Made by a program: the position numbers and the translations under genes. 64,000 nucleotides of DNA, from contig NZ_CP053661.1 in NCBI RefSeq assembly GCF_013177315.1, forward strand, positions 868,001 through 932,000. The letters are read 5' to 3'. The notes under the pieces are model-generated. The model ran no database searches and had not been told where the DNA came from. It saw only the letters and a list, made by a program, of their open reading frames with translations. Positions 33,703 to 43,389 of the stretch are shown here, in pieces (within the stretch, counting starts at the first letter, position 1; the number at the start of each line of letters is the position of its first letter). Source of the stretch: Thermoleptolyngbya sichuanensis A183 (GTDB lineage Bacteria; Cyanobacteriota; Cyanobacteriia; Elainellales; Elainellaceae).

Positions 33703-34380
33703 TTAGGGCACTGAATAAAGCTGCTTCTCTTCGATGTATTCGCGCACGGCATCGGGGACGAGGGTGTGAATAGACAGGCGATCGCCCACGCGCTGCCGGA
33801 TTTGGCTAGAGGAAATGTCTAGCGGCGACAGGTCGAGCTGCTGCCAGCGGATGTCAATCCCCTGGGACTGGAGAATCTGGACGGTGGCGGCAGGAGTGGT
33901 AGCGGGAGTAGCAGCGGCAGTGGCGGCAAGGCTACTGGGACGGCGCGGCGCAACCAGCCAGGTGCAGCGGGGAATGAGTTCCCGACGACGATACCAGCGG
34001 GGCAGCGTGGCAAAGGCATCCTGCCCGATAACCCAAAACCATTGATTATCGGCAGCTTCGATTTCATGATCGTTACTTATATATTGCGTGTATTGCGTTT
34101 CTAGCTGATGGAGCAGGTCGATGGCGTAGGAGCGATCGCCCGCTGTTTTGGGATCGACGCAGCAGAGTGCAAAGGACTTGTGAGGCGCGATCGCCCGCTT
34201 CACTAGTTCCAGCCGATGGGCGATCGACACCAGATCCTGTCCCTGGCGATGGGGCGGCACCGCCGCAGGAACCCACAGCACCCGGTCGAGTTGCACTTGG
34301 CGCAAAGCAGACTCCGCGATATGCAGATGCCCAAAATGGGGTGGGTTAAACGTGCCTCCAAAAATGCCCAGACGTTGCAT
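33703..34380 (-). CDS. nadD: Nicotinate-nucleotide adenylyltransferase
   Basis: A 225-residue NadD, which adenylates nicotinate mononucleotide in NAD+ synthesis. The nucleotidyltransferase signature GGTFNPPHFGHLHIAESA is at residues 8-25, and the C-terminal ISSSQIRQRV motif binds the phosphate. A central NAD-binding loop contains an Ala/Thr-rich insertion (AATAAATPATTPAAT, about residues 152-166), longer than in most NadD. It is on the minus strand, upstream of the TetR gene. Confidence 0.92.
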   Translation of the reverse strand: MQRLGIFGGTFNPPHFGHLHIAESALRQVQLDRVLWVPAAVPPHRQGQDLVSIAHRLELVKRAIAPHKSFALCCVDPKTAGDRSYAIDLLHQLETQYTQYISNDHEIEAADNQWFWVIGQDAFATLPRWYRRRELIPRCTWLVAPRRPSSLAATAAATPATTPAATVQILQSQGIDIRWQQLDLSPLDISSSQIRQRVGDRLSIHTLVPDAVREYIEEKQLYSVP

Positions 34381-35504
34381 AGGGGTTTGAAATCACGGGC
34401 AGGACATCTCAAGCCTGTCCGAATCTTGTCCTGAAATCAAACTTGTCCTGAAATCAGGGACGTGGGCGCTGTATTCATGAGTATTGCCAGATAACAGAAC
34501 TGTCGAGCGGCGGACTTGCCCGCTTCTGCTATTATCAGGGGTCGCCATTATCAGGGTCATTCGATGGGCGCGTCGGGATGTATCCCATTGCTTGGCGACT
34601 TGCTTGGCAACTGCTTGGCGACTTGCTTGGCAACGAGGTGCATCGGGGCGATCGCCCAATCAAGCCACTCCCTCAGACTGTGGTACGCCTCAAGACAGGC
34701 TCAAAGATTCAGCAATTTCAGCAATTACCGTAATAAATTTGGGAATCTTGAGTAAGATTGTGTAAATTCCAGCCTACCTCTGAGGCAACCAGTAGTTTTT
34801 CAAGTCTTTGTGGTGCAACAAGACAAAATTCTCTAGGGCAGAGTTCTTTAGGGAATTTTGCAGAAAGTTCAGATTTGCAGAAAGTTCAGAGCTGATTAAG
34901 TGTCGGTTCAAGCGTTTATACACAATCTATGTCTCGTTTCGGAGTGTGTCGATTAAGAACTGGGAGGATCGGGCAAAGCTGGATCTTAATCCGCCTCGCG
35001 CGGGCAAAAGCAGAGCAGATTTTGCATTGCCTTGCCCCTACGAACGCTCCATGAAACAGCCAGTCAGGGGCTTCAGAGGTTTACCAAATGCTGACTTTCA
35101 AGGAGTTCCTAAACTCAACTAAATGAGTCTATGAACTAGATTTGTGCAGTTATTCAAGGCAATACTTTAGAGGCAAGTTTTAGATCGGCAGGTAGGCTGA
35201 CTTTTTACTTGACTCTTTTTACAAAGCGCTGCAAGTTGGCAGTCATTATCGGCAGTTATTCAATGGGGGCACCTAGTTCTTAATTTGGTTCTTTCAGATG
35301 ATGCTTCGTTTAGTCGTCAACCCTATTTGGCTCAAGATTTGGCTCAAGATATTAACCAACCAGTTATTTGAGCCATTCAGCCCCTCGGTCAATACCTCTG
35401 ATCTGACTCAGGACGTGAATCGCCCCATTAGCTATCCCGAAAAAGTAATTCTTGCTATGATATCGCGTGACATTGTGTGGTGTGGTGTAGAAGGAGTGAG
35501 GACG
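34381..35504. other. 1.1-kb intergenic region before murC
   Basis: No credible gene was found. Open frames here have no family match, poor composition and no ribosome binding site. It contains an exact 23-bp tandem duplication at 34589-34634 and several near-duplicates of caatttcagcaatt. The murC promoter must lie in the last few hundred bp. A non-coding RNA cannot be excluded. Confidence 0.5.
34589..34634. repeat. Exact 23-bp tandem duplication
   Basis: Two identical 23-bp copies (starting tgcttggcgacttgcttgg) lie at 34589-34611 and 34612-34634. Each copy is itself two near-identical 11-12-bp halves, so the array is four related units. Confidence 0.9.
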
Positions 35505-37061
35505 TTGAATCCTGTTGATTTTAGCGGTATGCCGTTCCATTTCATCGGCATCGGCGGTATTGGTATGTCGGCGCTTGCCTACATCCTAGCCAAGCGGAAC
35601 CTGCCCGTCTCTGGGTCAGATATCTGCCTAAATGACATTACTCGAAGATTGCAGGCAGAAGGCGCTCATATCTTTTTGAGCCAGGATGCCTCTAACCTGG
35701 AATTTTTTGGAGCGGATGCCAACGGCAAAGCAGTGGTGCGGGCTGTTCCCGAAGAAGCTGGCAATCTGGCCGTGATTAGCGTGGGTGCAGAACCCGTGGC
35801 TCGTGGGGCGATCGCCCCGAATCCCGCCCCTAGTTCCCAACTCTTGCCGCAGGTTATTTGCTCAACCGCTATTAACCCCAATAATTCTGAATACCGGGCA
35901 GCACTAGACTTGGGCTGTCCGATTTTTCATCGTTCTGACCTGCTGGCGGCGCTGATGCAGGAATATCGCGGCATCGCTGTTGCGGGCACCCACGGCAAAA
36001 CCACTACCAGCAGCATGATTGGCTATCTGCTGCTGCGGGCAGGGATTGACCCGACAATTGTGGTCGGGGGCGAGGTCAGCGCCTGGGAGGGCAATGCGCG
36101 ACTGGGGCAGGGCGAGTATCTGGTGGCTGAGGCGGACGAGTCGGACGGTTCGCTGGTGAAGCTGGCGGCTGAAATCGGCGTGATCACCAATATCGAGCTA
36201 GATCATCCCGACCACTATGCCACGGTGGATGAAGTGGTCAAAACCTTCCAAGCCTTTGCTGATAACTGCAAGGTGCTGGTGGGCTGCTGGGATTGTGACC
36301 TGCTGCGGGCGGAAGTGCCGCCGCATATCAGCTACAGCCTCAATCCTGCCTTGGGCGCTGATTACACGGTGGATCAGGTGGTGTATGGAGCCGCAGGGAC
36401 GACGGCCCGCGTGTGGGAGCGGGGCACGCTGCTGGGTACGCTGAAGCTGACGGTGCTGGGTCGCCACAACCTGAGCAATGCCCTGGCGGCGATCGCCGTG
36501 GGTCGCCATCTCAACCTGGAATTTGACCAAATCGCCACGATTCTCAAGAGCTTTCAGGGGGCCCGTCGTCGGTTCGAGCTGCGCGGCGAAGCCAACGAAA
36601 TCCTCTTTATCGACGACTACGCCCACCATCCCAGCGAAATTCAGGTGACGCTGGCGGCGGCGCGGCTGCGAGTCGAGTCTTTTGCCAGCGAGCAGCGGCG
36701 CGTGGTGGCGATCTTCCAGCCCCACCGCTATAGCCGCACGCAGGTCTTTTTGGAAGAATTTTCTCGGTCGTTTGGCGATGCCGATTTAGTAATTACCACC
36801 GACATCTACAGCGCAGGCGAAGTCAATCCGACGGGGATTTCTGGAGAAGACCTGGCAACGGCGATCGCCCAGCACCATCCCAACGTCATTTACCAGCCCA
36901 CGCTGAATGACGTGTCTGCCTTCCTGGCCCGCGCCCTCAAGCCGGGGGACTTGGCGCTGTTCCTGGGTGCGGGCAACCTAAACCGGATCATTCCAGAACT
37001 GGTGTCTGCCCATCAAACCCTGGAAGCCCAGACCGCACTGGCAAGCTATCAGTCTGCCTAA
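35505..37061 (+). CDS. murC: UDP-N-acetylmuramate-L-alanine ligase
   Basis: A cytoplasmic Mur ligase that adds L-Ala to UDP-MurNAc. N-terminal Rossmann domain: PFHFIGIGGIGMSALAYILA. P-loop: VAGTHGKTTTSSMI. Central ligands: EADESDGS and NIELDHPDHY. C-terminal domain: DDYAHHPSEIQ and FQPHRYSRTQ. I place the start at TTG 35505 (MNPVDFSGMPFHFIG, 518 residues), which has AAGGAG 8 nt upstream and fits the family. Open frame continues to 35298 but those 69 residues are not MurC-like. ATG 35529 is the alternative. murB follows on the same strand. Confidence 0.93.
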   Translation: MNPVDFSGMPFHFIGIGGIGMSALAYILAKRNLPVSGSDICLNDITRRLQAEGAHIFLSQDASNLEFFGADANGKAVVRAVPEEAGNLAVISVGAEPVARGAIAPNPAPSSQLLPQVICSTAINPNNSEYRAALDLGCPIFHRSDLLAALMQEYRGIAVAGTHGKTTTSSMIGYLLLRAGIDPTIVVGGEVSAWEGNARLGQGEYLVAEADESDGSLVKLAAEIGVITNIELDHPDHYATVDEVVKTFQAFADNCKVLVGCWDCDLLRAEVPPHISYSLNPALGADYTVDQVVYGAAGTTARVWERGTLLGTLKLTVLGRHNLSNALAAIAVGRHLNLEFDQIATILKSFQGARRRFELRGEANEILFIDDYAHHPSEIQVTLAAARLRVESFASEQRRVVAIFQPHRYSRTQVFLEEFSRSFGDADLVITTDIYSAGEVNPTGISGEDLATAIAQHHPNVIYQPTLNDVSAFLARALKPGDLALFLGAGNLNRIIPELVSAHQTLEAQTALASYQSA

Positions 37062-37237
37062 CAGTCTGCTTGAAGCTCTATCAGTCTGCCTGAAAGTCTG
37101 CCTAAAACGGTCGTCTTCCGGCAGCATAGCGGTCAGTTCTGGGGTCGATGCCAGGGTCAGCGCTGAGAGCTTCTGGCGCAGATTCTCGCAGGGGTGCTTT
37201 GGGCCCGGTTCAATCCGGGTTTAAACTGAAAAGCGGC

Positions 37238-38317
37238 ATGAATCAGAACGGTGCAGCAAGAAGCCGTCTGCCATTTTGCCGCGCTCGGAGTCTTGTCCCG
37301 GGGTCTTGGCCTGGAGTCTTGACTCAGAGTCTTGTGCGCTCTAGCGCCTGCACTGCGTTTCCTCAGGTTATAACATTGGCCAACCCAGTCCCTCAGCCCA
37401 GTTTTGAACCTCGCGTTCCCTTTACGCCCATTGGTGCGACCTGTGCGGTTCGCCCGATGGTTTCTCTAGCCGGGTTCACGTCTTACCGAGTCGGTGGGCC
37501 AGCGGAATGGTTCGTCTCGCCGCGCACCGTGGAGGATTTGCGGGCGTGCTTTGCCTGGGCAACGGCGGAAGGGCTGCCCCTCACGCTGCTGGGGCTGGGG
37601 TCTAACCTGCTGGTGAGCGATCGCGGCTTGCCAGGGCTGGTCATTTGTACGCGCCATCTGCGCCAAACCCAGTTTGATGAAGAAACTGGACGGCTGACGG
37701 CCGCCGCAGGAGAACCGATCGCCCGTCTAGCCTGGAAAGCGGCGGATCGGGGCTGGGCCGGGCTGGAGTGGGCCGTGGGCATCCCTGGCACCGTTGGCGG
37801 CGCAGTGGCCATGAACGCAGGCGCACACCAGGCTTGCACCGCCGATATTTTGGTAAAGGCTCAGCTGGTGACGCAAGCGGGTGAAACGCAGGAACTCTCG
37901 CCAGCGGATCTAGGCTTTCGCTATCGCACGTCCATTCTTCAAGGCGACACCAGCCGTTTGGTGACGCAGGCAACCTTCCAGCTCTGCCCTGGTGCGGGCG
38001 CTGCGGTGGTGACGGCTGAAACCCGCGCCTGCCAGGAGCGCCGCCACGCCACTCAGCCCTACCATTTGCCCAGTTGCGGCAGTGTCTTTCGCAACCCCGA
38101 ACCGCGCACGTCGGGCTGGCTCATCGAGCAAACCGGGCTAAAGGGCTTCCAGATTGGCGGGGCGCAGGTGTCGCCTATGCACGCGAACTTCATCGTGAAC
38201 CTGGGCAACGCCACCGCTAGTGACGTGTACCGCGTGATTCGCCATGTCCAGGAAAAAGTCTCCCAGCGTTGGGACATTACACTGGAGCCAGAGGTGAAGA
38301 TTTGGGGAGAGTTTTAG
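37238..38317 (+). CDS. murB: UDP-N-acetylenolpyruvoylglucosamine reductase
   Basis: MurB, a flavoenzyme that reduces the enolpyruvyl group to lactyl in peptidoglycan precursor synthesis, using NADPH. FAD-binding segments: TSYRVGGPAEW, LLGLGSNLLVSDRGLPGLVI and WAVGIPGTVGGAVAMNAGA. The catalytic Ser lies in SCGSVFRNP, and the final Glu is in LEPEVKIWGEF (type I MurB). Starts are ambiguous: the frame is open to 37148, ATG 37238 gives 359 residues, and homology to the family proper begins only near FTPIGATCAVRPMVSLAGF, so a 50-residue tail remains. It follows murC in the same direction, as is usual in cyanobacteria. Confidence 0.9.
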   Translation: MNQNGAARSRLPFCRARSLVPGSWPGVLTQSLVRSSACTAFPQVITLANPVPQPSFEPRVPFTPIGATCAVRPMVSLAGFTSYRVGGPAEWFVSPRTVEDLRACFAWATAEGLPLTLLGLGSNLLVSDRGLPGLVICTRHLRQTQFDEETGRLTAAAGEPIARLAWKAADRGWAGLEWAVGIPGTVGGAVAMNAGAHQACTADILVKAQLVTQAGETQELSPADLGFRYRTSILQGDTSRLVTQATFQLCPGAGAAVVTAETRACQERRHATQPYHLPSCGSVFRNPEPRTSGWLIEQTGLKGFQIGGAQVSPMHANFIVNLGNATASDVYRVIRHVQEKVSQRWDITLEPEVKIWGEF

Positions 38318-38347
38318 TGGCTCACCAACACTAGAACCAGTCGGGCG

Positions 38348-38926
38348 CTAGAATCCGTCGGGATCGGTCGGGGCGATCGCACTCTTCAACGGCGACGGCA
38401 ACTGCGGGTTGTTTGCCGCTGGTAGCCCGTTGCCCAGATCAGGATTTGCCGTGCGGATCTGGCGCATCAGCGTTGCCATCTCGATCGCGCTCATGGCGTA
38501 ATCCCAACCCTTATTGCTCTTGATGCCCGCTCGCTCCAGCGCTTGCTGCATCGAGTCTGTCGTCAACACGCCAAACACGACCGGCACCCCCGTTTGAAAC
38601 GAGGCAGCTGCAATGCCCTTCGACACCTCGCCTGCTACATAGTCAAAATGGGGCGTTTGCCCTTTGATGACTGCGCCGATGCAGATGATCGCGTCATAAC
38701 GGCGAGTCAGCGCCAGTTGCCGCGCCACCTGCGGAATCTCAAAAGAACCTGGCACCCAGGCATAATCGACCTGAGTGCCCTGCGGATCTGGATCAATGCC
38801 GTGGCGCTTCAGGCAGTCCTGACAGCCCTCCAGCAGCTTACCCGTTACCAAATCGTTGAACCGCCCAATCACGATGGCAAAGCGCAACGACTCGGTTTGG
38901 GTAAACGTTCCCTCAAAAACGGCCAT
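38348..38926 (-). CDS. ribH: 6,7-dimethyl-8-ribityllumazine synthase
   Basis: A 192-residue lumazine synthase, the penultimate riboflavin enzyme, forming a capsid of pentamers. Conserved: [45 protein letters not shown] with the catalytic His, [18 protein letters not shown] and the [15 protein letters not shown] helix. A C-terminal tail of about 35 residues after RQIRTANPD is rich in Pro/Asn. It lies 20 bp downstream of psbZ, an order I recall as frequent in cyanobacteria, so the two form an operon. It is convergent with murB, 30 bp apart. Confidence 0.95.
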   Translation of the reverse strand: MAVFEGTFTQTESLRFAIVIGRFNDLVTGKLLEGCQDCLKRHGIDPDPQGTQVDYAWVPGSFEIPQVARQLALTRRYDAIICIGAVIKGQTPHFDYVAGEVSKGIAAASFQTGVPVVFGVLTTDSMQQALERAGIKSNKGWDYAMSAIEMATLMRQIRTANPDLGNGLPAANNPQLPSPLKSAIAPTDPDGF

Positions 38927-38946
38927 GAATTTACCAGACTTGGTTT

Positions 38947-39135
38947 CTATACCACGAAATAATTCAGCACACCGACCACAATCACCAGCGCCACCCAGGC
39001 AAAGGAACCCAGGAATAGAAGCTGCTTGGACTGATCCCAGTTGCGGGGCGAAGCGTAGGCCACAGGCACTCCCACCACCATCACAAACGACAGCAAGACC
39101 AGAGCGGCAAGCGCAAGCTGGAACAAAATGGACAT
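38947..39135 (-). CDS. psbZ: Photosystem II protein PsbZ
   Basis: A 62-residue two-helix thylakoid protein at the edge of the photosystem II core. The sequence [40 protein letters not shown], then [20 protein letters not shown] is diagnostic. The start ATG 39135 has GGAGGA upstream; an in-frame start at 39153 would add six non-family residues. It is upstream of ribH on the minus strand. Confidence 0.96.
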   Translation of the reverse strand: MSILFQLALAALVLLSFVMVVGVPVAYASPRNWDQSKQLLFLGSFAWVALVIVVGVLNYFVV

Positions 39136-39242
39136 CGCGTTTCCTCCCAACACAGCTAAAGATGAAATGTTATAAGGCAGACTAGAAGCAAACCCCGTGC
39201 CCCAATAGCCCCAGTAGTTAAGCTATCAGAAATTGAACCCTC

Positions 39243-42050
39243 ATGGATCTCATCCTCTGCCATACCACGGCTGATTTCGACACGCTGGGTGCGGCGGTCG
39301 GGCTGTCGCGGCTGTGGGCGGGGGCGAGGATTGTGCTGACCGGGGGCAGTCATCCTGCGGTCAAGGAATTTTTGGCACTGCACCGGGATGAGTATGCGCT
39401 GATCGAGCGGCGGGCCGTGAACCCGCAAAATATTCGGGCGATCGCCGTAGTAGACACACAATGGCGCGATCGCCTCGGCAAAGCAGCGGAATGGCTAGGT
39501 CTCCCGGTAGAAATCACCGTTTACGACCATCATCCAGAGGGCGGCGGCGACATTCCTGCCAAAACGCAGCAGATCGAAGCTGTCGGGGCAACCACGACCC
39601 TGATCGCGGAAGCTTTGCAGCAGCGCCAAATTCGCCTCACGCCTGCGGAAGCAACGGTGATGGCGCTGGGGATTCATGTCGATACGGGGTCGCTGACCTA
39701 CGACCATACCACCGTGCGCGATGCGGCGGCGCTCACCTGGCTGATGCAGGAGGGTGCGACCGTGCAGGCGATCGCCGCCTATGTGGAACCGGGTCTGTCG
39801 CCCCAGCTTCAAGACTTGCTGGCGATCGCCCTCGATCAGCTCCACACCGAAACCGTGCAGGGCTATCGATTGGCGTGGGTGCTGCTGCCCACGGCAGACT
39901 ATATTCCCGGCCTCTCCAGCCTGACCAGCCACCTGACCACGCTGACGGAAAGTGACATGCTGCTGCTGGCGGCGCAGTATGGCCAAGTTGAATCGGGCGA
40001 GTCGGAGGAACGCCTGGGCGAGTCGCGTCTGACGGTGATCGGGCGCAGTCGCGGCGCAGTGGCAGACCTGGGGGCCCTGTTCAAGCCGCTGGGTGGCGGG
40101 GGGCATCCCACGGCAGCGGCGGTAACGCTGCGAACGAGCGCTCCTCAAGCCACGCTAACGGAACTGGTGCAGCGGCTACGCACTGCGATTCCAACCCCGC
40201 CCACGGCCCGCAGCCTGATGTCGTCCCCCGTCCGCACCATTCGTCCCGATGTCACCATTGCCGAGGCCCAGCGAATTCTGTTGCGCTATGGGCATTCTGG
40301 TCTGTCGGTGGTAGACGAGCAGGATCGGCTGGTGGGCGTGATTTCTCGCCGCGATCTGGACATTGCCTTTCACCACGGCTTTGGGCACGCCCCGGTTAAG
40401 GGCTACATGACGACGAATGTGAAAACCATCACCCCTAGTACGCCGCTGCCAGAAATCGAATCGCTCATGGTGACCTACGACATTGGGCGACTGCCTGTGC
40501 TGGAGGGCGATCGCCTAGTGGGCATTGTGACGCGGACGGACGTGCTGCGGCAGGTGTGGCAGCAGCGGGAAGGCGAGGCGCTGAATGGCACAACCGGGCG
40601 CGGCGGCCTGTGTCCGCTGCCGGAGGCGATTTGGGAGATGCTGGGCGATCGCCTCGTGCCCGCCCTGTGGGACATTTTGCGAGACACGGCCGACCTAGCC
40701 GCAGCGCGGGGCTGGCAGCTATACATGGTGGGCGGGTCGGTGCGCGATTTGCTGCTGCAAACCCACGGGCCGCTGCTGTTGCCAGACATTGACTTAGTTG
40801 TAGACGGCTTTCACCAGGCGGCCGATCAGGCAGCAGGTGTAGAACTGGCGCGATCGCTCCAGCAGCAGCATCCCGAAGCCCGCCTCCAGGTTCACGGCAA
40901 ATTTCAAACCGCCGCCCTCACCTGGCATCACCATCCCCAGCTTGGCTCGCTCTGGGTCGACATCGCCACCGCCCGCACCGAATTTTATCCCTACCCCGCT
41001 GCCAACCCCGAAGTCGAAGCCAGCTCAATTCGCCAGGATCTCTATCGCCGCGATTTCACCATCAACGCAATGGCAATTCGTCTGACCCAACCGCGCCGGG
41101 GGGAACTGCTCGACTTCTTCGGCGGCATTTTGGATTTGCGCGATCGCCAGATTCGAGTCCTCCACGCCAACAGCTTTATCGAAGACCCCACCCGCATCTA
41201 TCGAGCGGTGCGCTTTGCTGTGCGCCTGGGGTTCACCCTCGACCCGCAAACGGAGGCGCAAATTCGCCATGCGATCGCCAGCGGGGTCTATTTCCGCATT
41301 CAGGAAGAAATGAACCGGGCCCCAGCGCTGCAAACCCGTCTGCGGCGCGAACTCAAGTTCATCCTGGAAGCGCCCTACTGGAAAGCAGCCATTCGGCAAC
41401 TGGCTGACCTGGACGCACTGCGCTGCCTGCACCCCGCCCTGACGCTGGACGCAGAACTGTGGCGGCAACTGCGCTTGGGCGATCGCTGGCTGACCCGGTT
41501 TGACCCTGACCATCGGCTAGAACACTGGCTACTGCTGCTAGAAGTGGCGATCGCTCACCTGCCCGCCGATTCCGCCACAGACGCACCGGAACCTGCTGCA
41601 CCCAACGATCCGTCTAGCGTCCGAGAGCGCATCGCCGCTGGACTCCAGCTTCCTGCCGACAGCATCCAGCGCCTCGCTAGCCTGCACGCCGTTGAAACTG
41701 CCCTGGATGACTTTGAGCAGTCAATGCACCACTCTGCCGAACCGCTGCGTCCCAGCCAGATCGTGCGCCACTTCGCCGCCTATGACCTGCCCACGCTGGC
41801 CCTGCTAACGGTTCGCAGCCCGCGCCCCCGCCGCCGCCTAATCTGGCACTATCTCACCGTCTGGTCGCAAGTGAAACCGCCCCTCGACGGCAACGACCTC
41901 AAGCGCCTTGGATACAAACCCGGCAAGCAGTTCAAACCCATGCTAGATAGGCTGTTGGCGGCGACGCTGGACGGCGAGTTGCAGGGCGACCCAGAGACCC
42001 TGCGCCAACAGGCAGAGCATCTCCTAGCTTGCCAATTTCCCCAGCGCTAG
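39243..42050 (+). CDS. DHH-CBS-tRNA nucleotidyltransferase (A-adding/poly(A) polymerase-like) fusion
   Basis: A 935-residue multidomain enzyme. In order: a DHH phosphoesterase domain (CHTTADFDTLGA, DHHPEGGGD at about 95-103, HVDTGSL) with a DHHA1 part ending GGGGHPTAAAV; a CBS pair (PVRTIRPDVTIAEAQRILLR..., TTNVKTITPSTPLPEIESLM); and the class II nucleotidyltransferase head (YMVGGSVRDLL, DIDLVVDG with the catalytic Asp pair) with RNA-binding neck/body domains. Class II enzymes repair the tRNA CCA end or add poly(A). Cyanobacteria commonly use separate CC- and A-adding enzymes, and this fusion is probably the A-adding one, which is family knowledge rather than proof. The DHH domain may be an exonuclease or nucleotidase. 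Confidence 0.9.
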   Translation: MDLILCHTTADFDTLGAAVGLSRLWAGARIVLTGGSHPAVKEFLALHRDEYALIERRAVNPQNIRAIAVVDTQWRDRLGKAAEWLGLPVEITVYDHHPEGGGDIPAKTQQIEAVGATTTLIAEALQQRQIRLTPAEATVMALGIHVDTGSLTYDHTTVRDAAALTWLMQEGATVQAIAAYVEPGLSPQLQDLLAIALDQLHTETVQGYRLAWVLLPTADYIPGLSSLTSHLTTLTESDMLLLAAQYGQVESGESEERLGESRLTVIGRSRGAVADLGALFKPLGGGGHPTAAAVTLRTSAPQATLTELVQRLRTAIPTPPTARSLMSSPVRTIRPDVTIAEAQRILLRYGHSGLSVVDEQDRLVGVISRRDLDIAFHHGFGHAPVKGYMTTNVKTITPSTPLPEIESLMVTYDIGRLPVLEGDRLVGIVTRTDVLRQVWQQREGEALNGTTGRGGLCPLPEAIWEMLGDRLVPALWDILRDTADLAAARGWQLYMVGGSVRDLLLQTHGPLLLPDIDLVVDGFHQAADQAAGVELARSLQQQHPEARLQVHGKFQTAALTWHHHPQLGSLWVDIATARTEFYPYPAANPEVEASSIRQDLYRRDFTINAMAIRLTQPRRGELLDFFGGILDLRDRQIRVLHANSFIEDPTRIYRAVRFAVRLGFTLDPQTEAQIRHAIASGVYFRIQEEMNRAPALQTRLRRELKFILEAPYWKAAIRQLADLDALRCLHPALTLDAELWRQLRLGDRWLTRFDPDHRLEHWLLLLEVAIAHLPADSATDAPEPAAPNDPSSVRERIAAGLQLPADSIQRLASLHAVETALDDFEQSMHHSAEPLRPSQIVRHFAAYDLPTLALLTVRSPRPRRRLIWHYLTVWSQVKPPLDGNDLKRLGYKPGKQFKPMLDRLLAATLDGELQGDPETLRQQAEHLLACQFPQR

Positions 42051-42181
42051 CGCTGAAAATCGCGGTAAATTGCTGTAAACATAGGAGCATCCCGATCACG
42101 GTAGGATGGTTGGGAATGGTGAAGTATTCTAAACAGCGCGGCGGCTGTTCTTCACAAGCAATCCATGGCCATCCTCTGGAA

Positions 42182-43165
42182 ATGCTTGCCCAACAATCCG
42201 CAGTGATCCTCCCCACAACTCCGCCTATGACTCCACCCAACGACTCTGGCTCCAATTCCATCACCCCATCCGACCGCATCGACGTAGAGATGAACGGCAG
42301 CGGGGCTAGCAGCAGTGGCAACCAATCGCCTCTGGAGTCATCTCAGGCAACGCTCCAAGAAACGACTCAAGAAACAACTCAGGCAACGACTCAGGCAGCA
42401 TCCCAAAAGCCGCCCCAAAAGCTGCACCAGAAGCTACCTCAGGGGGCGATCGCCGATGCAGCAAGGGGAAAGCCCAAAACAACGATCATAGTTTCGCCAG
42501 CTATAGTTTCGCCAGCTATAGTTTCGCCAACCTCTGCGCCCCCATCGTCTGGCAAGGGCAGACAGGGCTGGCTAATCGCGTCGCTGCTGCTAACCTCTGT
42601 GGTTGCTGGTCTAGGGGGTGCAGCCTTGGGCTGGGCCATCCGCCACCACTCTCAAAATCCTCATGCCGGAGAGCCACCGGCGCTGCTCGATCCGTTCGTG
42701 AATAATGAGCAATCCTTTCCGCCGATCGAAGGCTGGGTGGGAGATGACCCAGTCAGGCGGTATTCCCCAGAAGCCTTTTCGGAAGAGGTGCTACCCGAAG
42801 CGCCCCCTCATACAGCACCGATTCGAGAACGACAGTTTCAAGAGTCTCCTCCAATCCAGACCCGCCGCCAAATTCCAGAAGAGTTCGCCGATCCATCAGG
42901 TCTTCCCCCAGTCGATGAACCGGCCTGGGCCGCGCCAGATACGGTTCCTGTAGAGCCACCTCCTCAAGTTTCACAGCCCCCCGCCCCTTCCCGCTTTTCG
43001 TCGGAGCCTGCTCCGCCTGAACCTCCCCCTCCTGTGCAAGCGCCTCCTCTCTCAGAGAGCATTCACAAAACCAAGCCCAGTTCCGACATACCCGAACCCC
43101 CTCGACAAACTCAGTCCGTCGAAATCCCGGTTTTGCCAGCCCCCTCGTCGCCGTCCTCTCCCTAG
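42182..43165 (+). CDS. Proline-rich single-pass membrane protein, hypothetical
   Basis: A 327-residue protein with no recognised domain. The N-terminal region is Ser/Thr/Gln-rich (TTQETTQATTQ) with an internal 15-bp tandem repeat encoding IVSPA at 42488-42532. One clear transmembrane helix follows (GWLIASLLLTSVVAGLGGAA), then a 170-residue Pro/Glu-rich domain (PPQVSQPPAPSRFSSEPAPP). Start assignment is uncertain: 42182 is one of several in-frame ATGs (others at 42116, 42227). Such proteins may span the periplasm as spacers, which is inference. It is 131 bp after the nucleotidyltransferase stop, same strand. Confidence 0.6.
   Translation: MLAQQSAVILPTTPPMTPPNDSGSNSITPSDRIDVEMNGSGASSSGNQSPLESSQATLQETTQETTQATTQAASQKPPQKLHQKLPQGAIADAARGKPKTTIIVSPAIVSPAIVSPTSAPPSSGKGRQGWLIASLLLTSVVAGLGGAALGWAIRHHSQNPHAGEPPALLDPFVNNEQSFPPIEGWVGDDPVRRYSPEAFSEEVLPEAPPHTAPIRERQFQESPPIQTRRQIPEEFADPSGLPPVDEPAWAAPDTVPVEPPPQVSQPPAPSRFSSEPAPPEPPPPVQAPPLSESIHKTKPSSDIPEPPRQTQSVEIPVLPAPSSPSSP
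42488..42532 (+). repeat. Three 15-bp tandem units in the proline-rich protein gene
   Basis: atagtttcgccagct at 42488-42502 and 42503-42517, then atagtttcgccaacc at 42518-42532. Two are exact and the third has two differences. Encodes IVSPA x3. Confidence 0.9.
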
Positions 43166-43389
43166 CCCCCCGGCCCCTGCCTTTTTTGGGCTGCTCAGAG
43201 AGAGGAAGCCATTGCCACAAGCTAGCGGCTCAGGACATCCCAACGAATGGATGCTCTGAAGTGAGAGTTTTTCGCGGGTTATTCTGTTAAACGATTGAAA
43301 AATCGGGCATCTTAAGTAGTGAGATTCATCGCGAGATTCAGCACATCCCAGCGCTGGCCTTCCTAACCTGGATCGAGAGTGTGCCAGTT

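Noticed and set aside
34808-35122. 104-codon ORF before murC
   Set aside because: No start signal, no recognisable domain, composition unlike neighbouring genes, contains near-duplicated non-coding text.
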